NCBI GenBank assembly: GCA_018701055.1
Contig: JABIUH010000345.1
Span: forward strand, 1 to 10,435
DNA: 10,435 nt
Source: Woeseia sp.
GTDB lineage: Bacteria > Pseudomonadota > Gammaproteobacteria > Steroidobacterales > Woeseiaceae
Direction of reading: 5' to 3'
Both the position numbers and the translations under genes were made by a program. The notes below the pieces were generated by a model. That model was not told the origin of the DNA and made no database searches. It saw nothing but the letters and a program-made list of their open reading frames with translations. How positions within the stretch are numbered: the first letter of the stretch is position 1; every line of letters begins with the position of its first letter. Shown here piece by piece: positions 1 through 7,071 of this stretch.

Positions 1-453
1 GATGATTTTACTCAGCGGGCGTTCTCTAGCCAGGGCAAGCGCAACTGTGCCGGATCCAGTGCCCAGATCGAGCACCCGTTGGGTCGACTCTCGCGGCATT
101 TGGCGCAACGCCAGGTCAACCAACAGTTCGGTCTCTGGGCGTGGTACCAGCGTGGCGGGAGATACCAACAAATCCATGGACCAGAATTCTTTCTCGCCCG
201 TGATGTAGGCCATCGGCAAGCCATCGATCCGGTGCTCAATGCTGGTTTGAAAGCGCAATCTTGCATTGTCGTCCATTTCCTCTTCAGCATGCGCGAACAG
301 ATAACTACGCGGCACGTCCAGTGCACGCGCAAGCAGCAGTTCGGCATCGAGGCGTGGACTCTCGCTCACGTTCTGCAGCCGCTTGCTGGCGTCAGCAAGT
401 GCGCTGCCAATTTTCAGAAAATCTTTCAACGATAGAATCCCTTCGCGTACCAT
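1..453 (-). CDS. prmC: PrmC (HemK), peptide chain release factor N5-glutamine methyltransferase, N-terminal part
   Basis: Partial gene: 151 codons are visible and the rest lies beyond the left edge. PrmC uses S-adenosylmethionine to methylate the glutamine of the GGQ motif in RF1 and RF2 in the cytoplasm. Reading the minus strand shows the helical N-terminal domain (residues 1-70, with LDAELLLARAL and RSYLFAH), then EFWSMDLLVSPATLVPRPETELLV around residues 90-115, split here as EFWSMDLLVSPA and TLVPRPETELLV, which is close to the E. coli protein. SAM motif I follows (VLDLGTGSGTVALALA, residues about 131-146). The catalytic NPPY motif is outside the window. I chose ATG at 453 because AAGAG lies about 6 nt upstream; an in-frame ATG at 468 would add five residues. 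Normally prmC follows prfA directly, but here an opposite-strand cbs gene separates them. Identification is firm; the start is less so. Confidence 0.93.
   Translation of the reverse strand, partial: MVREGILSLKDFLKIGSALADASKRLQNVSESPRLDAELLLARALDVPRSYLFAHAEEEMDDNARLRFQTSIEHRIDGLPMAYITGEKEFWSMDLLVSPATLVPRPETELLVDLALRQMPRESTQRVLDLGTGSGTVALALARERPLSKII
411..438 (+). promoter_or_regulatory. Candidate sigma70 promoter for cbs, inside prmC
   Basis: TTTTCA at 411-416 and TAGAAT at 433-438 are separated by 16 nt and lie about 47 nt upstream of the cbs start. The -10 matches consensus at 5 of 6 bases and the -35 at 4 of 6. Only 31 bp separate the divergent prmC and cbs starts, so a cbs promoter would have to lie in prmC coding sequence, as this one does. 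This is a pattern match only; such matches occur by chance. Confidence 0.25.
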
Positions 454-484
454 GGCCGCTCTTTTCATGATGACAAGCGGCTCT

Positions 485-1846
485 ATGCAAGTTTACTCAA
501 ATGTACTCGAAATGGTTGGCCAAACGCCGATGCTTGAGGTCTCCAAAATGGACACTGGGCCGTGTCGTCTGTTTCTCAAGCTTGAATTGATGAATCCCGG
601 CGGCTCGATTAAGGATCGCATCGGTATATCGATGATTGGTGCGGCCGAGGAACGTGGTGATATAAAGCCTGGAGATACGCTTGTCGAGGCGACCGCCGGA
701 AATACCGGGTTGGGTTTGGCTTTGGTTGCCGCACAGAAGGGTTATCGCTTGATACTGGTTCTGCCCGACAAGATGAGCCAGGAAAAAATATTCAATCTAC
801 GCGCTATGGGTGCCGAGGTTGTTTTGACCCGGTCCGACGTTGGTAGAGGACACCCTGAGTACTACCAGGACATGGGGCAGCGTATTGCTGAGGAGCAAGG
901 CGCGTATTTCATCAATCAATTTGGCAATAGCGACAATCCGCTGGCGCATGAGATGACAACCGGTCCGGAAATTTTGGAACAGCTCGATGGAGACGTAGAC
1001 GCCATTGTCGTCGGTGTTGGATCGAGTGGAACCGTTAGCGGATTGAACAAGTATTTGCGAGCTCATTCTCCGTCAACCGAGTTGGTTATTGCTGATCCCG
1101 TTGGTTCCGTGGTTGCAGACTATGTACGTACGGGAGAATTTGGTGACAGTAGTTCCTGGTTGGTGGAGGGGATTGGCGAAGATTTCATTCCCTCAATCGC
1201 AGAATTCGACGGCATAAAAAAGGCTTACAGCATTTCCGATGCTGAGTCATTTAGCACTGCACGAGAATTGTTGCTTAAAGAAGGTTTGTTGGTTGGGTCT
1301 TCGAGTGGCACTTTGCTTTCCGCAGCGCTGCGTTTTTGTCGTGAACAAACAGAGCCCAAACGTGTGGTTACGCTAGCCTGCGATACAGGCAATAAATATT
1401 TATCAAAACTGTTCAACGATTTTTGGCTCGAAGATCAGGGCTTCATTGAGCGTGAGCAGTACGGCGACTTGCGAGATTTGATCGGCCGGCTTCACGACGA
1501 GCGCGCGACGATCACGGTTGGTAGAGGCGACGTGTTGACCACCGCTCATAATCGCTTGCGAAACGCAGGCTTTTCACAGCTACCCGTGATGGATGACGGC
1601 AAATTGGTTGGGGTAGTCACGGAGGATGCGATTATTCAGTATGCCTTCGGTAAGCCGGATTTGATGCATTCGAATGTAGAGGAGGCCATGCAAACCGCCT
1701 TCATTCGCCTGGAGAAAGACGCCAGCATTAACAACCTTGTCGCAATGCTTTCGGTGCAACCATATGCTGCGGTCATGAATGGAGATGAATTTCTGGGCTT
1801 GATCACGCGAGCCGACGTGCTAAACCACTTACGCAAACAGGTATAA
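485..1846 (+). CDS. cbs: Cystathionine beta-synthase (PLP enzyme with C-terminal CBS-domain pair)
   Basis: 453 aa. The product condenses serine with homocysteine to cystathionine (transsulfuration) using PLP in the cytoplasm. The fold-type II core spans residues 1-315: NPGGSIKDR carries the PLP lysine (K43), EATAGNTGLGLA at 68-79 is the asparagine/substrate loop, and GVGSSGTVSG at 177-186 is the phosphate-binding loop. VEGIGEDFIP (227-236) resembles the human CBS sequence and favours CBS over CysK. Residues about 340-453 form two CBS domains (FSQLPVMDDGKLVGVVTEDA and YAAVMNGDEFLGLITRADV), which in this family can be regulatory. There is no N-terminal heme-binding extension. I chose ATG 485 because MQVYSNVLEMVGQTP matches the family start; the frame is open upstream to 383, but this would overlap prmC, and no start has a strong ribosome site. 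It is divergent from prmC and convergent with prfA (16 nt apart). A cysteine synthase activity cannot be excluded. Confidence 0.9.
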   Translation: MQVYSNVLEMVGQTPMLEVSKMDTGPCRLFLKLELMNPGGSIKDRIGISMIGAAEERGDIKPGDTLVEATAGNTGLGLALVAAQKGYRLILVLPDKMSQEKIFNLRAMGAEVVLTRSDVGRGHPEYYQDMGQRIAEEQGAYFINQFGNSDNPLAHEMTTGPEILEQLDGDVDAIVVGVGSSGTVSGLNKYLRAHSPSTELVIADPVGSVVADYVRTGEFGDSSSWLVEGIGEDFIPSIAEFDGIKKAYSISDAESFSTARELLLKEGLLVGSSSGTLLSAALRFCREQTEPKRVVTLACDTGNKYLSKLFNDFWLEDQGFIEREQYGDLRDLIGRLHDERATITVGRGDVLTTAHNRLRNAGFSQLPVMDDGKLVGVVTEDAIIQYAFGKPDLMHSNVEEAMQTAFIRLEKDASINNLVAMLSVQPYAAVMNGDEFLGLITRADVLNHLRKQV

Positions 1847-1862
1847 AAAAGTACAGGGCAGC

Positions 1863-2951
1863 TTAAGCGCCAAGCGCGGCTAGTTGATCAGCCTGATATT
1901 CGCTAATTAATGGCTCGACCACCTGATTTAAATCGCCCTCGAGAATTTCCGCTAATTTGTACAGCGTTAAATTGATGCGGTGATCCGTCACACGACCTTG
2001 TGGATAGTTGTAGGTACGAATTCGTTCGGAGCGATCGCCGGAACCCACCTGTGATTTACGCTCTTGAGCTTGTTCTTTCTCTCGACTTGCGATTTCCGCG
2101 TCCAGCAGTTTTGCTTGCAGCAGTGACATCGCACGTGCACGGTTTTTGTGCTGCGAGCGCTCATCCTGACACTCGACGACAATGCCGGTTGGTAAATGCG
2201 TAAGACGTACGGCTGAATCCGTTTTGTTGACGTGCTGTCCGCCGGCACCCGAGGCGCGATACGTATCGACGCGCAGGTCTCCGGCATTGATTTCTATGGC
2301 CTCAACTTCATCGGGTTCAGGCAATACGGCGACCGTGCAGGCCGAAGTATGTATACGACCTTGCGCCTCTGTTGCCGGTACGCGTTGGACACGATGTGCG
2401 CCTGATTCAAACTTTAGTTTTCCGTAAATATTGTTACCAGTGATTCGGCTGACTATTTCTTTGTAGCCCCCGTGATCTCCTTCGCGGGCACTAATTATTT
2501 CAATCGGCCACCGCATACCTTCGGCAAACTTGGTGTACATGCGGAATAGGTCGCCTGCGAAAATAGCGGCCTCGTCGCCGCCCGTTCCAGCGCGAATTTC
2601 GAGGAAGATATTGCTGTTGTCGTGTGGGTCGGGCGGAATTAGCGATCTTTGCAATTCGAGTTCAATTTTCTCGCCAGATGCGCTCAACGTCGTCAATTCA
2701 TCTTGGCCCATCTGTTGAATTTCAGGGTCGCTATCGCTGGTCATTTCTTTCGCGGCCGCAATGTCGCCATTGAGCGCATCGTATTGATTGAATAGACGAA
2801 TAACTGGGTCAAGTCGTGCGTACTCTTTGGATAAGTCGCGAAACTGATTTTGGTCCGCTATGACATCTGGATCGGCAAGCAAGCCCGCAATTTCCTCAAA
2901 GCGGTCTCGTGTCATTTCCAGATTATTTCGAATTGAGTCTTTCATATTCAT
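1863..2951 (-). CDS. prfA: Peptide chain release factor 1 (RF1)
   Basis: 362 aa; E. coli RF1 has 360. RF1 reads UAA and UAG in the ribosomal A site and triggers peptide release. Visible are the N-terminal helical domain (1-100), the FLEIRAGTGGDEAAIFAGDL segment (116-135), the codon-recognition tripeptide PAT (192-194) in HRVQRVPATEAQGRIHTSAC, the catalytic GGQ (237-239) in GAGGQHVNKTDSAVR, and the conserved end (RTYNYPQGRVTDHRINLT; EYQADQLAALGA). PAT rather than SPF separates it from RF2. The start lies 3 nt beyond the hemA stop, suggesting co-transcription and translational coupling; neither ATG 2951 nor ATG 2945 has a visible Shine-Dalgarno. ATG 2945 (MKDSIRNNLE) aligns exactly with the E. 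coli start and would give 360 aa, so it may be the real one. The GGQ glutamine is the substrate of PrmC, encoded nearby. Confidence 0.97.
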   Translation of the reverse strand: MNMKDSIRNNLEMTRDRFEEIAGLLADPDVIADQNQFRDLSKEYARLDPVIRLFNQYDALNGDIAAAKEMTSDSDPEIQQMGQDELTTLSASGEKIELELQRSLIPPDPHDNSNIFLEIRAGTGGDEAAIFAGDLFRMYTKFAEGMRWPIEIISAREGDHGGYKEIVSRITGNNIYGKLKFESGAHRVQRVPATEAQGRIHTSACTVAVLPEPDEVEAIEINAGDLRVDTYRASGAGGQHVNKTDSAVRLTHLPTGIVVECQDERSQHKNRARAMSLLQAKLLDAEIASREKEQAQERKSQVGSGDRSERIRTYNYPQGRVTDHRINLTLYKLAEILEGDLNQVVEPLISEYQADQLAALGA

Positions 2952-2954
2952 TAA

Positions 2955-4208
2955 TCAACTATTTTTTAGCCCAAACAATTCACGAACAGTTTCAATGAAT
3001 TCCTGATCCGATTGCTCACCTGCCTCGCGCAGTCTCACGCTTGGCTGGTGTAGTATTTTTTTGAGCAGTGCTGATGCGACGAATTCGAGAACTTCTTCGG
3101 CGTCAGCGCCCTTTGATAATCGTCGTCGTGCTTGTTCGAGAACCTGATTGCGAAGTGCATCCCCGTGATCTCGAAGTGCCGTAATTATCGGCGCTACCTC
3201 TCGGCTACGTTCGATATTGAGGTAACGGCGCGTTTCGTCGTTAAGTATCCGATTCGCGTCGACCGCGGCTGTCTTACGACTGTTCTGCCCCTCAACAATC
3301 ACTTTATCAAGATCGTCAATGGAGTACAGATAGATATCGTCCAACGTTGAGATAGCCGGGTCAAGGTCCCGTGGTACCGCAATATCAACTGCGAATACCG
3401 GTTTGCGTTTTCGTGTCTTAATTGCTGTTTTCATCTGCGCCAGGGACAAGATAGGTTCCGCACTCGCGGTCGAGCTGATTAGGATGTCGGCTTCGGGCAA
3501 TGTTCCTTCCAGCTCCGAAAGCGGTAACGCAAAGCCGTCAAATTGCGCGGCAAGCTTTTGCGCCCTGCCAAGATCTCGGTTGGCCACGAATAATCGGCCA
3601 ATGCTCTTTCGATGCAGATGCTTTGCGACCAACTCTATAGTGACCCCTGCTCCAATTAGAAGCGCAGTGTGTTTGGAGAAGCCGCTGAAGAATTGGTCCG
3701 CCAAACTGACGGCTGCGTAGGCGACTGAGACCGGGTTCGCGCCAATTTCGGTGTCAGTTCGAACTTTTTTAGCAACGGAAAATGTATGATGAAACAAACG
3801 ATTCAGCTGGGTGCCCATGCTTTGCTGCGTGTCTGCCTGGCGATAGGCATCTTTCAGTTGGCCCAAAATCTGGGGCTCACCAAGGACCATTGAATCCAGG
3901 CCACAGGCCACGCGAAATAAATGACGAATTGCATTTTCGCCGTCCAATGTAAATAACGCAGCACTCGCCTGCTCGTTGAGCGTCTGATCGGATCTCAACC
4001 ATTTGCCTAGCTCAAGCGCTCCTGTGGACGACGCTTCGACATAAAATTCAGTGCGATTGCAGGTTGATAATAAGACCGCTTCATCCACTCCAGGCAGCCG
4101 CAGAATGCCCGCTAGGGCGCGGTCTATCTGGACGCCAGCGAATACGACCTGCTCGCGTATTTCGACAGGTGCCGTGGTATGGTTCAGACCGAGAATGTGC
4201 AGCGGCAT
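2955..4208 (-). CDS. hemA: Glutamyl-tRNA reductase
   Basis: 417 aa, the usual length. It reduces glutamyl-tRNA(Glu) with NADPH to glutamate-1-semialdehyde, the first committed step of C5-pathway heme synthesis. The catalytic domain carries LLSTCNRTEFY with the nucleophilic Cys50, and GLDSMVLGEPQILGQLKDAY (103-122). The NADPH-binding domain begins at LLIGAGVTIELVAKHL (183-198). The C-terminal dimerisation helix runs over about 310-415. ATG 4208 is chosen because MPLHILGLNHTTAPVEIREQ aligns with family N-termini. The bases before it (TAACACCACC on the coding strand) show no Shine-Dalgarno, which is odd for a housekeeping gene. It leads a hemA-prfA unit and diverges from the TPR-lolB pair. Confidence 0.97.
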   Translation of the reverse strand: MPLHILGLNHTTAPVEIREQVVFAGVQIDRALAGILRLPGVDEAVLLSTCNRTEFYVEASSTGALELGKWLRSDQTLNEQASAALFTLDGENAIRHLFRVACGLDSMVLGEPQILGQLKDAYRQADTQQSMGTQLNRLFHHTFSVAKKVRTDTEIGANPVSVAYAAVSLADQFFSGFSKHTALLIGAGVTIELVAKHLHRKSIGRLFVANRDLGRAQKLAAQFDGFALPLSELEGTLPEADILISSTASAEPILSLAQMKTAIKTRKRKPVFAVDIAVPRDLDPAISTLDDIYLYSIDDLDKVIVEGQNSRKTAAVDANRILNDETRRYLNIERSREVAPIITALRDHGDALRNQVLEQARRRLSKGADAEEVLEFVASALLKKILHQPSVRLREAGEQSDQEFIETVRELFGLKNS

Positions 4209-4323
4209 GGTGGTGTTAGACGTCCGGGGTGCAAATCAATACGTATGATAAGCGAACTGATGATGCAGTTCCTTGTCTGTCTTCACTACTAGCAGTAATT
4301 ATTTCGATCAATGGAATCGATCA
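4209..4323. promoter_or_regulatory. Divergent intergenic region between hemA and the TPR gene
   Basis: About 115 bp separate the two divergent starts, so promoters for both units should lie here or just inside the genes. The palindrome ATACGTAT (4239-4246) gives a -10-like hexamer on each strand: TATGAT at 4244-4249 on plus, TATCAT (complement of 4245-4250) on minus. Neither has a convincing -35 at the right distance, so no promoter is assigned. The 3' end contains the first copy of a 13-bp direct repeat. Confidence 0.3.
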
Positions 4324-4335
4324 ATGGAATTGATC
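4305..4335. repeat. 13-bp tandem duplication with overlapping dyad over the TPR gene start
   Basis: CGATCAATGGAAT occurs twice without a gap, at 4305-4317 and 4318-4330. Each copy contains an ATG (4311 and 4324), but only the second is in the TPR reading frame, since 13 is not a multiple of 3. The second copy with the next bases forms a perfect inverted repeat, GATCAAT (4319-4325), loop GGA, ATTGATC (4329-4335), which places the proposed start codon at the hairpin apex. GGAA from the first copy sits 7 nt before the second ATG and could serve as its ribosome site. Confidence 0.75.
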
Positions 4336-6108
4336 CATGAAAATGTCAGTAAAAGGAAGCCTCCGATTGACGACAGCATAGTGTTTCGGGGCCTACGCGC
4401 AGCACAGCCTAGTGGCAAGGCACAAAGATCATCAGGCAGGCGCGGAATTCTTCACACGATCGCTCTTTTGGCTTGTTTTTCGATTGGATTGATTGCCAGC
4501 CCGTCTCGCGCGGCTGACGATGACGACCAGATTGCGGCCCGCGTATTGGCGGCAGAAACCGCGCTCGAGGCGCAAGACTATCGTGTGGCTGTGTCAGAGT
4601 ATCGGCGTGCGGCCGAATTGAGTTCGAATGCCGAAATTGCGAAGGCCGCGACGCGAGTGGCTTACAGCTATGCATTCAACGACGACGCTTTGGAAGCGGC
4701 TAAACGCTGGGTCGAACTCGCTCCCGATGATGATGAGGCAGCGTTGTATGTGGCGCAGCTTTATTTGCGAATGGGTGAGATTCGCGCGTCGCGACGCAGT
4801 TTTGTGGCCTTGTTAGAAAAAGGCGATCAACCTGTAGAGGAGCGACTTCTGGCATTGATACCGATCCTGTCGCGTGAGGACCCCACGAACGGCTACGAAC
4901 TTATGCGCCAACTCGCGCGGCCTCATTCGAAATCTGTCTTTGCGCAATATGCAGTGGGCGTGATGGCGCTTCAAGCCGGCGATACCGAAACCGCGGTGGA
5001 AAGAGCGCAGGAAGCCATTAAAATCGATCCAGAGTGGGTGAAACCCCACTTGTTGTACGCCCGGACGCTGTTATTGGGCGGCGACGAAGAAGCCGCGATT
5101 GATTACACGTCACGATTGATCGGCGATGACCCGGATCCTGATCCCGAGGCCCGTCTTGAGCTAGCGATTATGTTGGTCTCTGCCGGACGGGACGATTATG
5201 CACTCAGCCAGGTCAATCAGATTCTGCTGGAACAACCTTACCGGACTGATGCGCTGCGGCTAATGGCGATCATCAATTTTAGACTTGAGCATCTGGATGC
5301 GGCTCGCGATGATTTCGAAGACTTGCTTGAAAGCGGCAATTATCGAATGGATGCGCTCTACTATCTTGGCCGCATAGCGGACATAAACGCTGATCAGGAC
5401 GAGGCCGTTCGCCATTATTCGCAGGTAACCAGCGGCAGCAACGCAGTTTTATCTCAGAGTCGCGTGGCAGGAATACTGGCGGAGCAAGGTTCACCTGAGC
5501 GGGCGTTGGAGCACCTGAGTCGATTTGCCAAAATTAACCCCGGATTCGCGGTTGAGATGTTGCACAGCAAGGCACAATTGCTGGCGAGCATGGATCGCCA
5601 TGATGAGGCGCTGGACGAATATGACCGAGTGGTCGCGTATCGTCCGAATGATCAGGAAATCCATCTGGGCCGCGCAGCGCTTCTTTTGCGTATGGATCGA
5701 CTGGACGACGCCATTGCCCAGTATCGCCATGCCGTCAAACGTTGGCCGGATAGCGCAATTACTCTGAATGCATTGGGGTATACGCTTGCTGACAGAACCG
5801 ATGAATATGCCGAGGCCGCCAAGCTTATCCGTAAGGCGCTGCGTATTTCGCCGAATAGCCCAGCGATTATGGATAGTTGGGGTTGGGTTTTATATAAGCA
5901 AGGTAAGAATGATGAGGCTTTGGATGCTCTTGAGCCAGCGTATGAACAATTTCATGATCCTGAGATTGTGGGCCATATCGTGGAAGTAATGCGTGCATTG
6001 AATCGTCACGTTGAAGCTGACGAGAAGCTCTCAGAGGCAATTCTTATGTTTCCCAAGAACAAATATCTCGATCGACTCCGCGGCGCTGAAAAACCAGAGA
6101 CGCCCTGA
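4324..6108 (+). CDS. Secreted TPR-repeat protein of the hemA-lolB locus
   Basis: 594 aa from ATG 4324. A hydrophobic segment (residues about 41-59, ILHTIALLACFSIGLIA) ends in SPSRA, with a likely signal-peptidase cut before ADDDD (after about residue 63), so it should act in the periplasm or at the envelope. The rest is helical TPR repeats: clear units begin near 220 (GDTETAVERAQEAIKIDPEW), 425 (RHDEALDEYDRVVAYRPND) and 482 (NALGYTLAD), with the characteristic DSWGWVLYKQGKNDEALDAL near 520-540. Its place next to lolB matches the PA4667-type TPR protein of Pseudomonas, whose biochemical role I do not know; an envelope protein-interaction role is inference. The start is uncertain: TTG 4273 and GTG 4381 are in frame, and GTG 4381 would shorten the unusually long 40-residue N-region. 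The stop lies 4 nt before lolB. Confidence 0.85.
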   Translation: MELIHENVSKRKPPIDDSIVFRGLRAAQPSGKAQRSSGRRGILHTIALLACFSIGLIASPSRAADDDDQIAARVLAAETALEAQDYRVAVSEYRRAAELSSNAEIAKAATRVAYSYAFNDDALEAAKRWVELAPDDDEAALYVAQLYLRMGEIRASRRSFVALLEKGDQPVEERLLALIPILSREDPTNGYELMRQLARPHSKSVFAQYAVGVMALQAGDTETAVERAQEAIKIDPEWVKPHLLYARTLLLGGDEEAAIDYTSRLIGDDPDPDPEARLELAIMLVSAGRDDYALSQVNQILLEQPYRTDALRLMAIINFRLEHLDAARDDFEDLLESGNYRMDALYYLGRIADINADQDEAVRHYSQVTSGSNAVLSQSRVAGILAEQGSPERALEHLSRFAKINPGFAVEMLHSKAQLLASMDRHDEALDEYDRVVAYRPNDQEIHLGRAALLLRMDRLDDAIAQYRHAVKRWPDSAITLNALGYTLADRTDEYAEAAKLIRKALRISPNSPAIMDSWGWVLYKQGKNDEALDALEPAYEQFHDPEIVGHIVEVMRALNRHVEADEKLSEAILMFPKNKYLDRLRGAEKPETP

Positions 6109-6112
6109 GCGC

Positions 6113-6721
6113 ATGGCCGTGTCGCAACGGCGGGCGAATTTGCGCGCATGTTTAATCCCAATGTTGTTGCTGACCGCGTGCGCGGGCAACCAGAGTTTAT
6201 TCTTGCCTGATTTTCGCGATTGGGAAATTCGCAAAAAAGTCTTGCAAGAAATGGATGAATGGGAGTTTAGTGGCCGAATTGGCGTGAGCGCGGGCACCGA
6301 AGGTTTTAACGGCAAATTTTGGTGGCGCCAGGATGGGACGGTGTTTCGCGCCCGCATAAGCGGCCCGCTCGGCGTTGGCACCATTTTCATCAACGGCAAT
6401 AAGCGCGAGTTGACCTTGACCGATCGTGACGGCGAGGTGATCGAACTGGAAGATGCAGAGGTCGATCTGCGTGAGCGCTATGGGTGGACGATCCCGGTCT
6501 CTAGTTTAAGGTACTGGGCCTTGGGGGTCCCGGACCCAAATTCACCCTCCAGCGAAGAATTGGGCGCCAATGGACTCTTGTCTGCGCTCACACAGCGAGA
6601 ATGGGGTGTCACTATCGCAGAGTATAGGGATGGCGGTGGCCAACCGATGCCGCGGCGGCTCACCGCCGTTGACGATGACATCAAAGTACGTTTGGTCATC
6701 GATTCCTGGGCCTTTCGTTAG
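6113..6721 (+). CDS. lolB: Outer-membrane lipoprotein LolB
   Basis: 202 aa; E. coli LolB has 207. LolB is itself a lipoprotein that takes lipoproteins from periplasmic LolA and inserts them into the outer membrane. The N-terminus has a signal peptide with lipobox LTAC, giving acylated Cys23. The +2 residue is alanine, not aspartate, consistent with outer-membrane sorting. The mature part shows the family pattern: WEFSGRIGVS, FNGKFWWRQDGTVFRARISG then PLGVGTIFI, VSSLRYWALGVPDP, and the C-terminal VRLVIDSWAF. I chose ATG 6113 because it places the signal peptide correctly; the frame is open further upstream inside the TPR gene (to 6011), but that would give a non-signal extension. It starts 4 nt after the TPR stop, so the two are probably co-transcribed and coupled. 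ispE, the usual next gene, is missing. Confidence 0.93.
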   Translation: MAVSQRRANLRACLIPMLLLTACAGNQSLFLPDFRDWEIRKKVLQEMDEWEFSGRIGVSAGTEGFNGKFWWRQDGTVFRARISGPLGVGTIFINGNKRELTLTDRDGEVIELEDAEVDLRERYGWTIPVSSLRYWALGVPDPNSPSSEELGANGLLSALTQREWGVTIAEYRDGGGQPMPRRLTAVDDDIKVRLVIDSWAFR

Positions 6722-6726
6722 TCCGT

Positions 6727-6874
6727 ATATTGCATGCGTAGGTGGGCTGTCGTTTCTTGTGGTGGCACATCGAGTCTGATCCTGCTATGAAACGTAGTCC
6801 TTGCTACGTTTCGAGCAGGATCGAACACGCTGCGCTCACCATAAGAAACGACAGCCCGGCTACGCATGCAATAT
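6727..6874. repeat. 148-bp nested palindrome (REPIN- or MITE-like) in the ispE position
   Basis: The outer arms are 38 nt each (6727-6764 and 6837-6874) and match as inverted repeats at 35 of 38 positions; two of the three mismatches would be G-U pairs in RNA. Inside are asymmetric spacers of 13 and 14 nt (6765-6777, 6823-6836), then an inner hairpin with arms 6778-6797 and 6804-6822 (GATCCTGCT and GAAACGTAG shared, small bulge) and a 6-nt loop TCCTTG. The element starts 5 nt after the lolB stop and ends 25 nt before the -35 of the tRNA promoter. Each outer arm contains GTAG about 11 nt from its end followed by a G/C-rich stretch, recalling REP doublets (REPINs) moved by RAYT transposases; this is inference. 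No clear target-site duplication and no second copy were seen. It could block readthrough or protect the lolB mRNA 3' end. Confidence 0.85.
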
Positions 6875-6899
6875 CCGGGTGGGTCTGATTTTGGAACGA

Positions 6900-6928
6900 T
6901 TGACACCTTAGATTGTGCGGCTCACAAT
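6900..6928 (+). promoter_or_regulatory. Promoter of tRNA-Gln with GC-rich discriminator
   Basis: A perfect -35 TTGACA (6900-6905) is followed by a 17-nt spacer and a -10 CACAAT (6923-6928, 4 of 6 consensus). Transcription would start near 6935, about 17 nt before the tRNA. The bases just after the -10 (TGCGCGCG, 6929-6936) form a G/C-rich discriminator, a known mark of stable-RNA promoters under ppGpp (stringent) control. The same transcript may continue into prs. Confidence 0.65.
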
Positions 6929-6951
6929 TGCGCGCGTGAAGCGCGACCGAA

Positions 6952-7026
6952 TGGGGTGTAGCCAAGTGGTAAGGCAGCGGGTTTTGATCCCGTCATGCGC
7001 AGGTTCGAATCCTGCCACCCCAGCCA
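6952..7026 (+). tRNA. tRNA-Gln (anticodon UUG)
   Basis: 75 nt, with CCA encoded at 7024-7026. Acceptor stem TGGGGTG (6952-6958) pairs with CACCCCA (7016-7022), with discriminator base G7023. The D-arm contains AGTGGTAA. The anticodon stem GCGGG/CCCGT encloses loop TTTTGAT with anticodon TTG at 6984-6986, reading CAA (and CAG by wobble). The T-arm is GCAGG-TTCGAAT-CCTGC. The first base is U, as in E. coli tRNA-Gln. It lies 45 nt upstream of prs, its usual neighbour in this locus. No hairpin with a T-run follows, so readthrough into prs is plausible. Confidence 0.97.
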
Positions 7027-7071
7027 GTTTCGCCGTTTGCGGCACGCAACAATAAAAAAACTATTGGGGAG

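Noticed and set aside
12..347. 111-codon minus-strand frame at the left edge
   Set aside because: It is a shifted frame of prmC; the true prmC frame is open across 1-453 with clear family motifs.
383..484. N-terminal extension of cbs from ATG 383
   Set aside because: Family alignment begins at MQVYSNVLEMVGQTP (485); the extension overlaps the prmC 5' end on the other strand and has no ribosome site.
1847..1868. Bidirectional terminator between convergent cbs and prfA
   Set aside because: Only the 8-bp palindrome GCTTAAGC (1861-1868) and an A-run are present; no stable stem-loop with a T-run can be drawn.
7032..7043. Small hairpin GCCG-TTTG-CGGC after tRNA-Gln as terminator
   Set aside because: The stem is only 4 bp and is followed by an A-rich, not T-rich, stretch on the plus strand.
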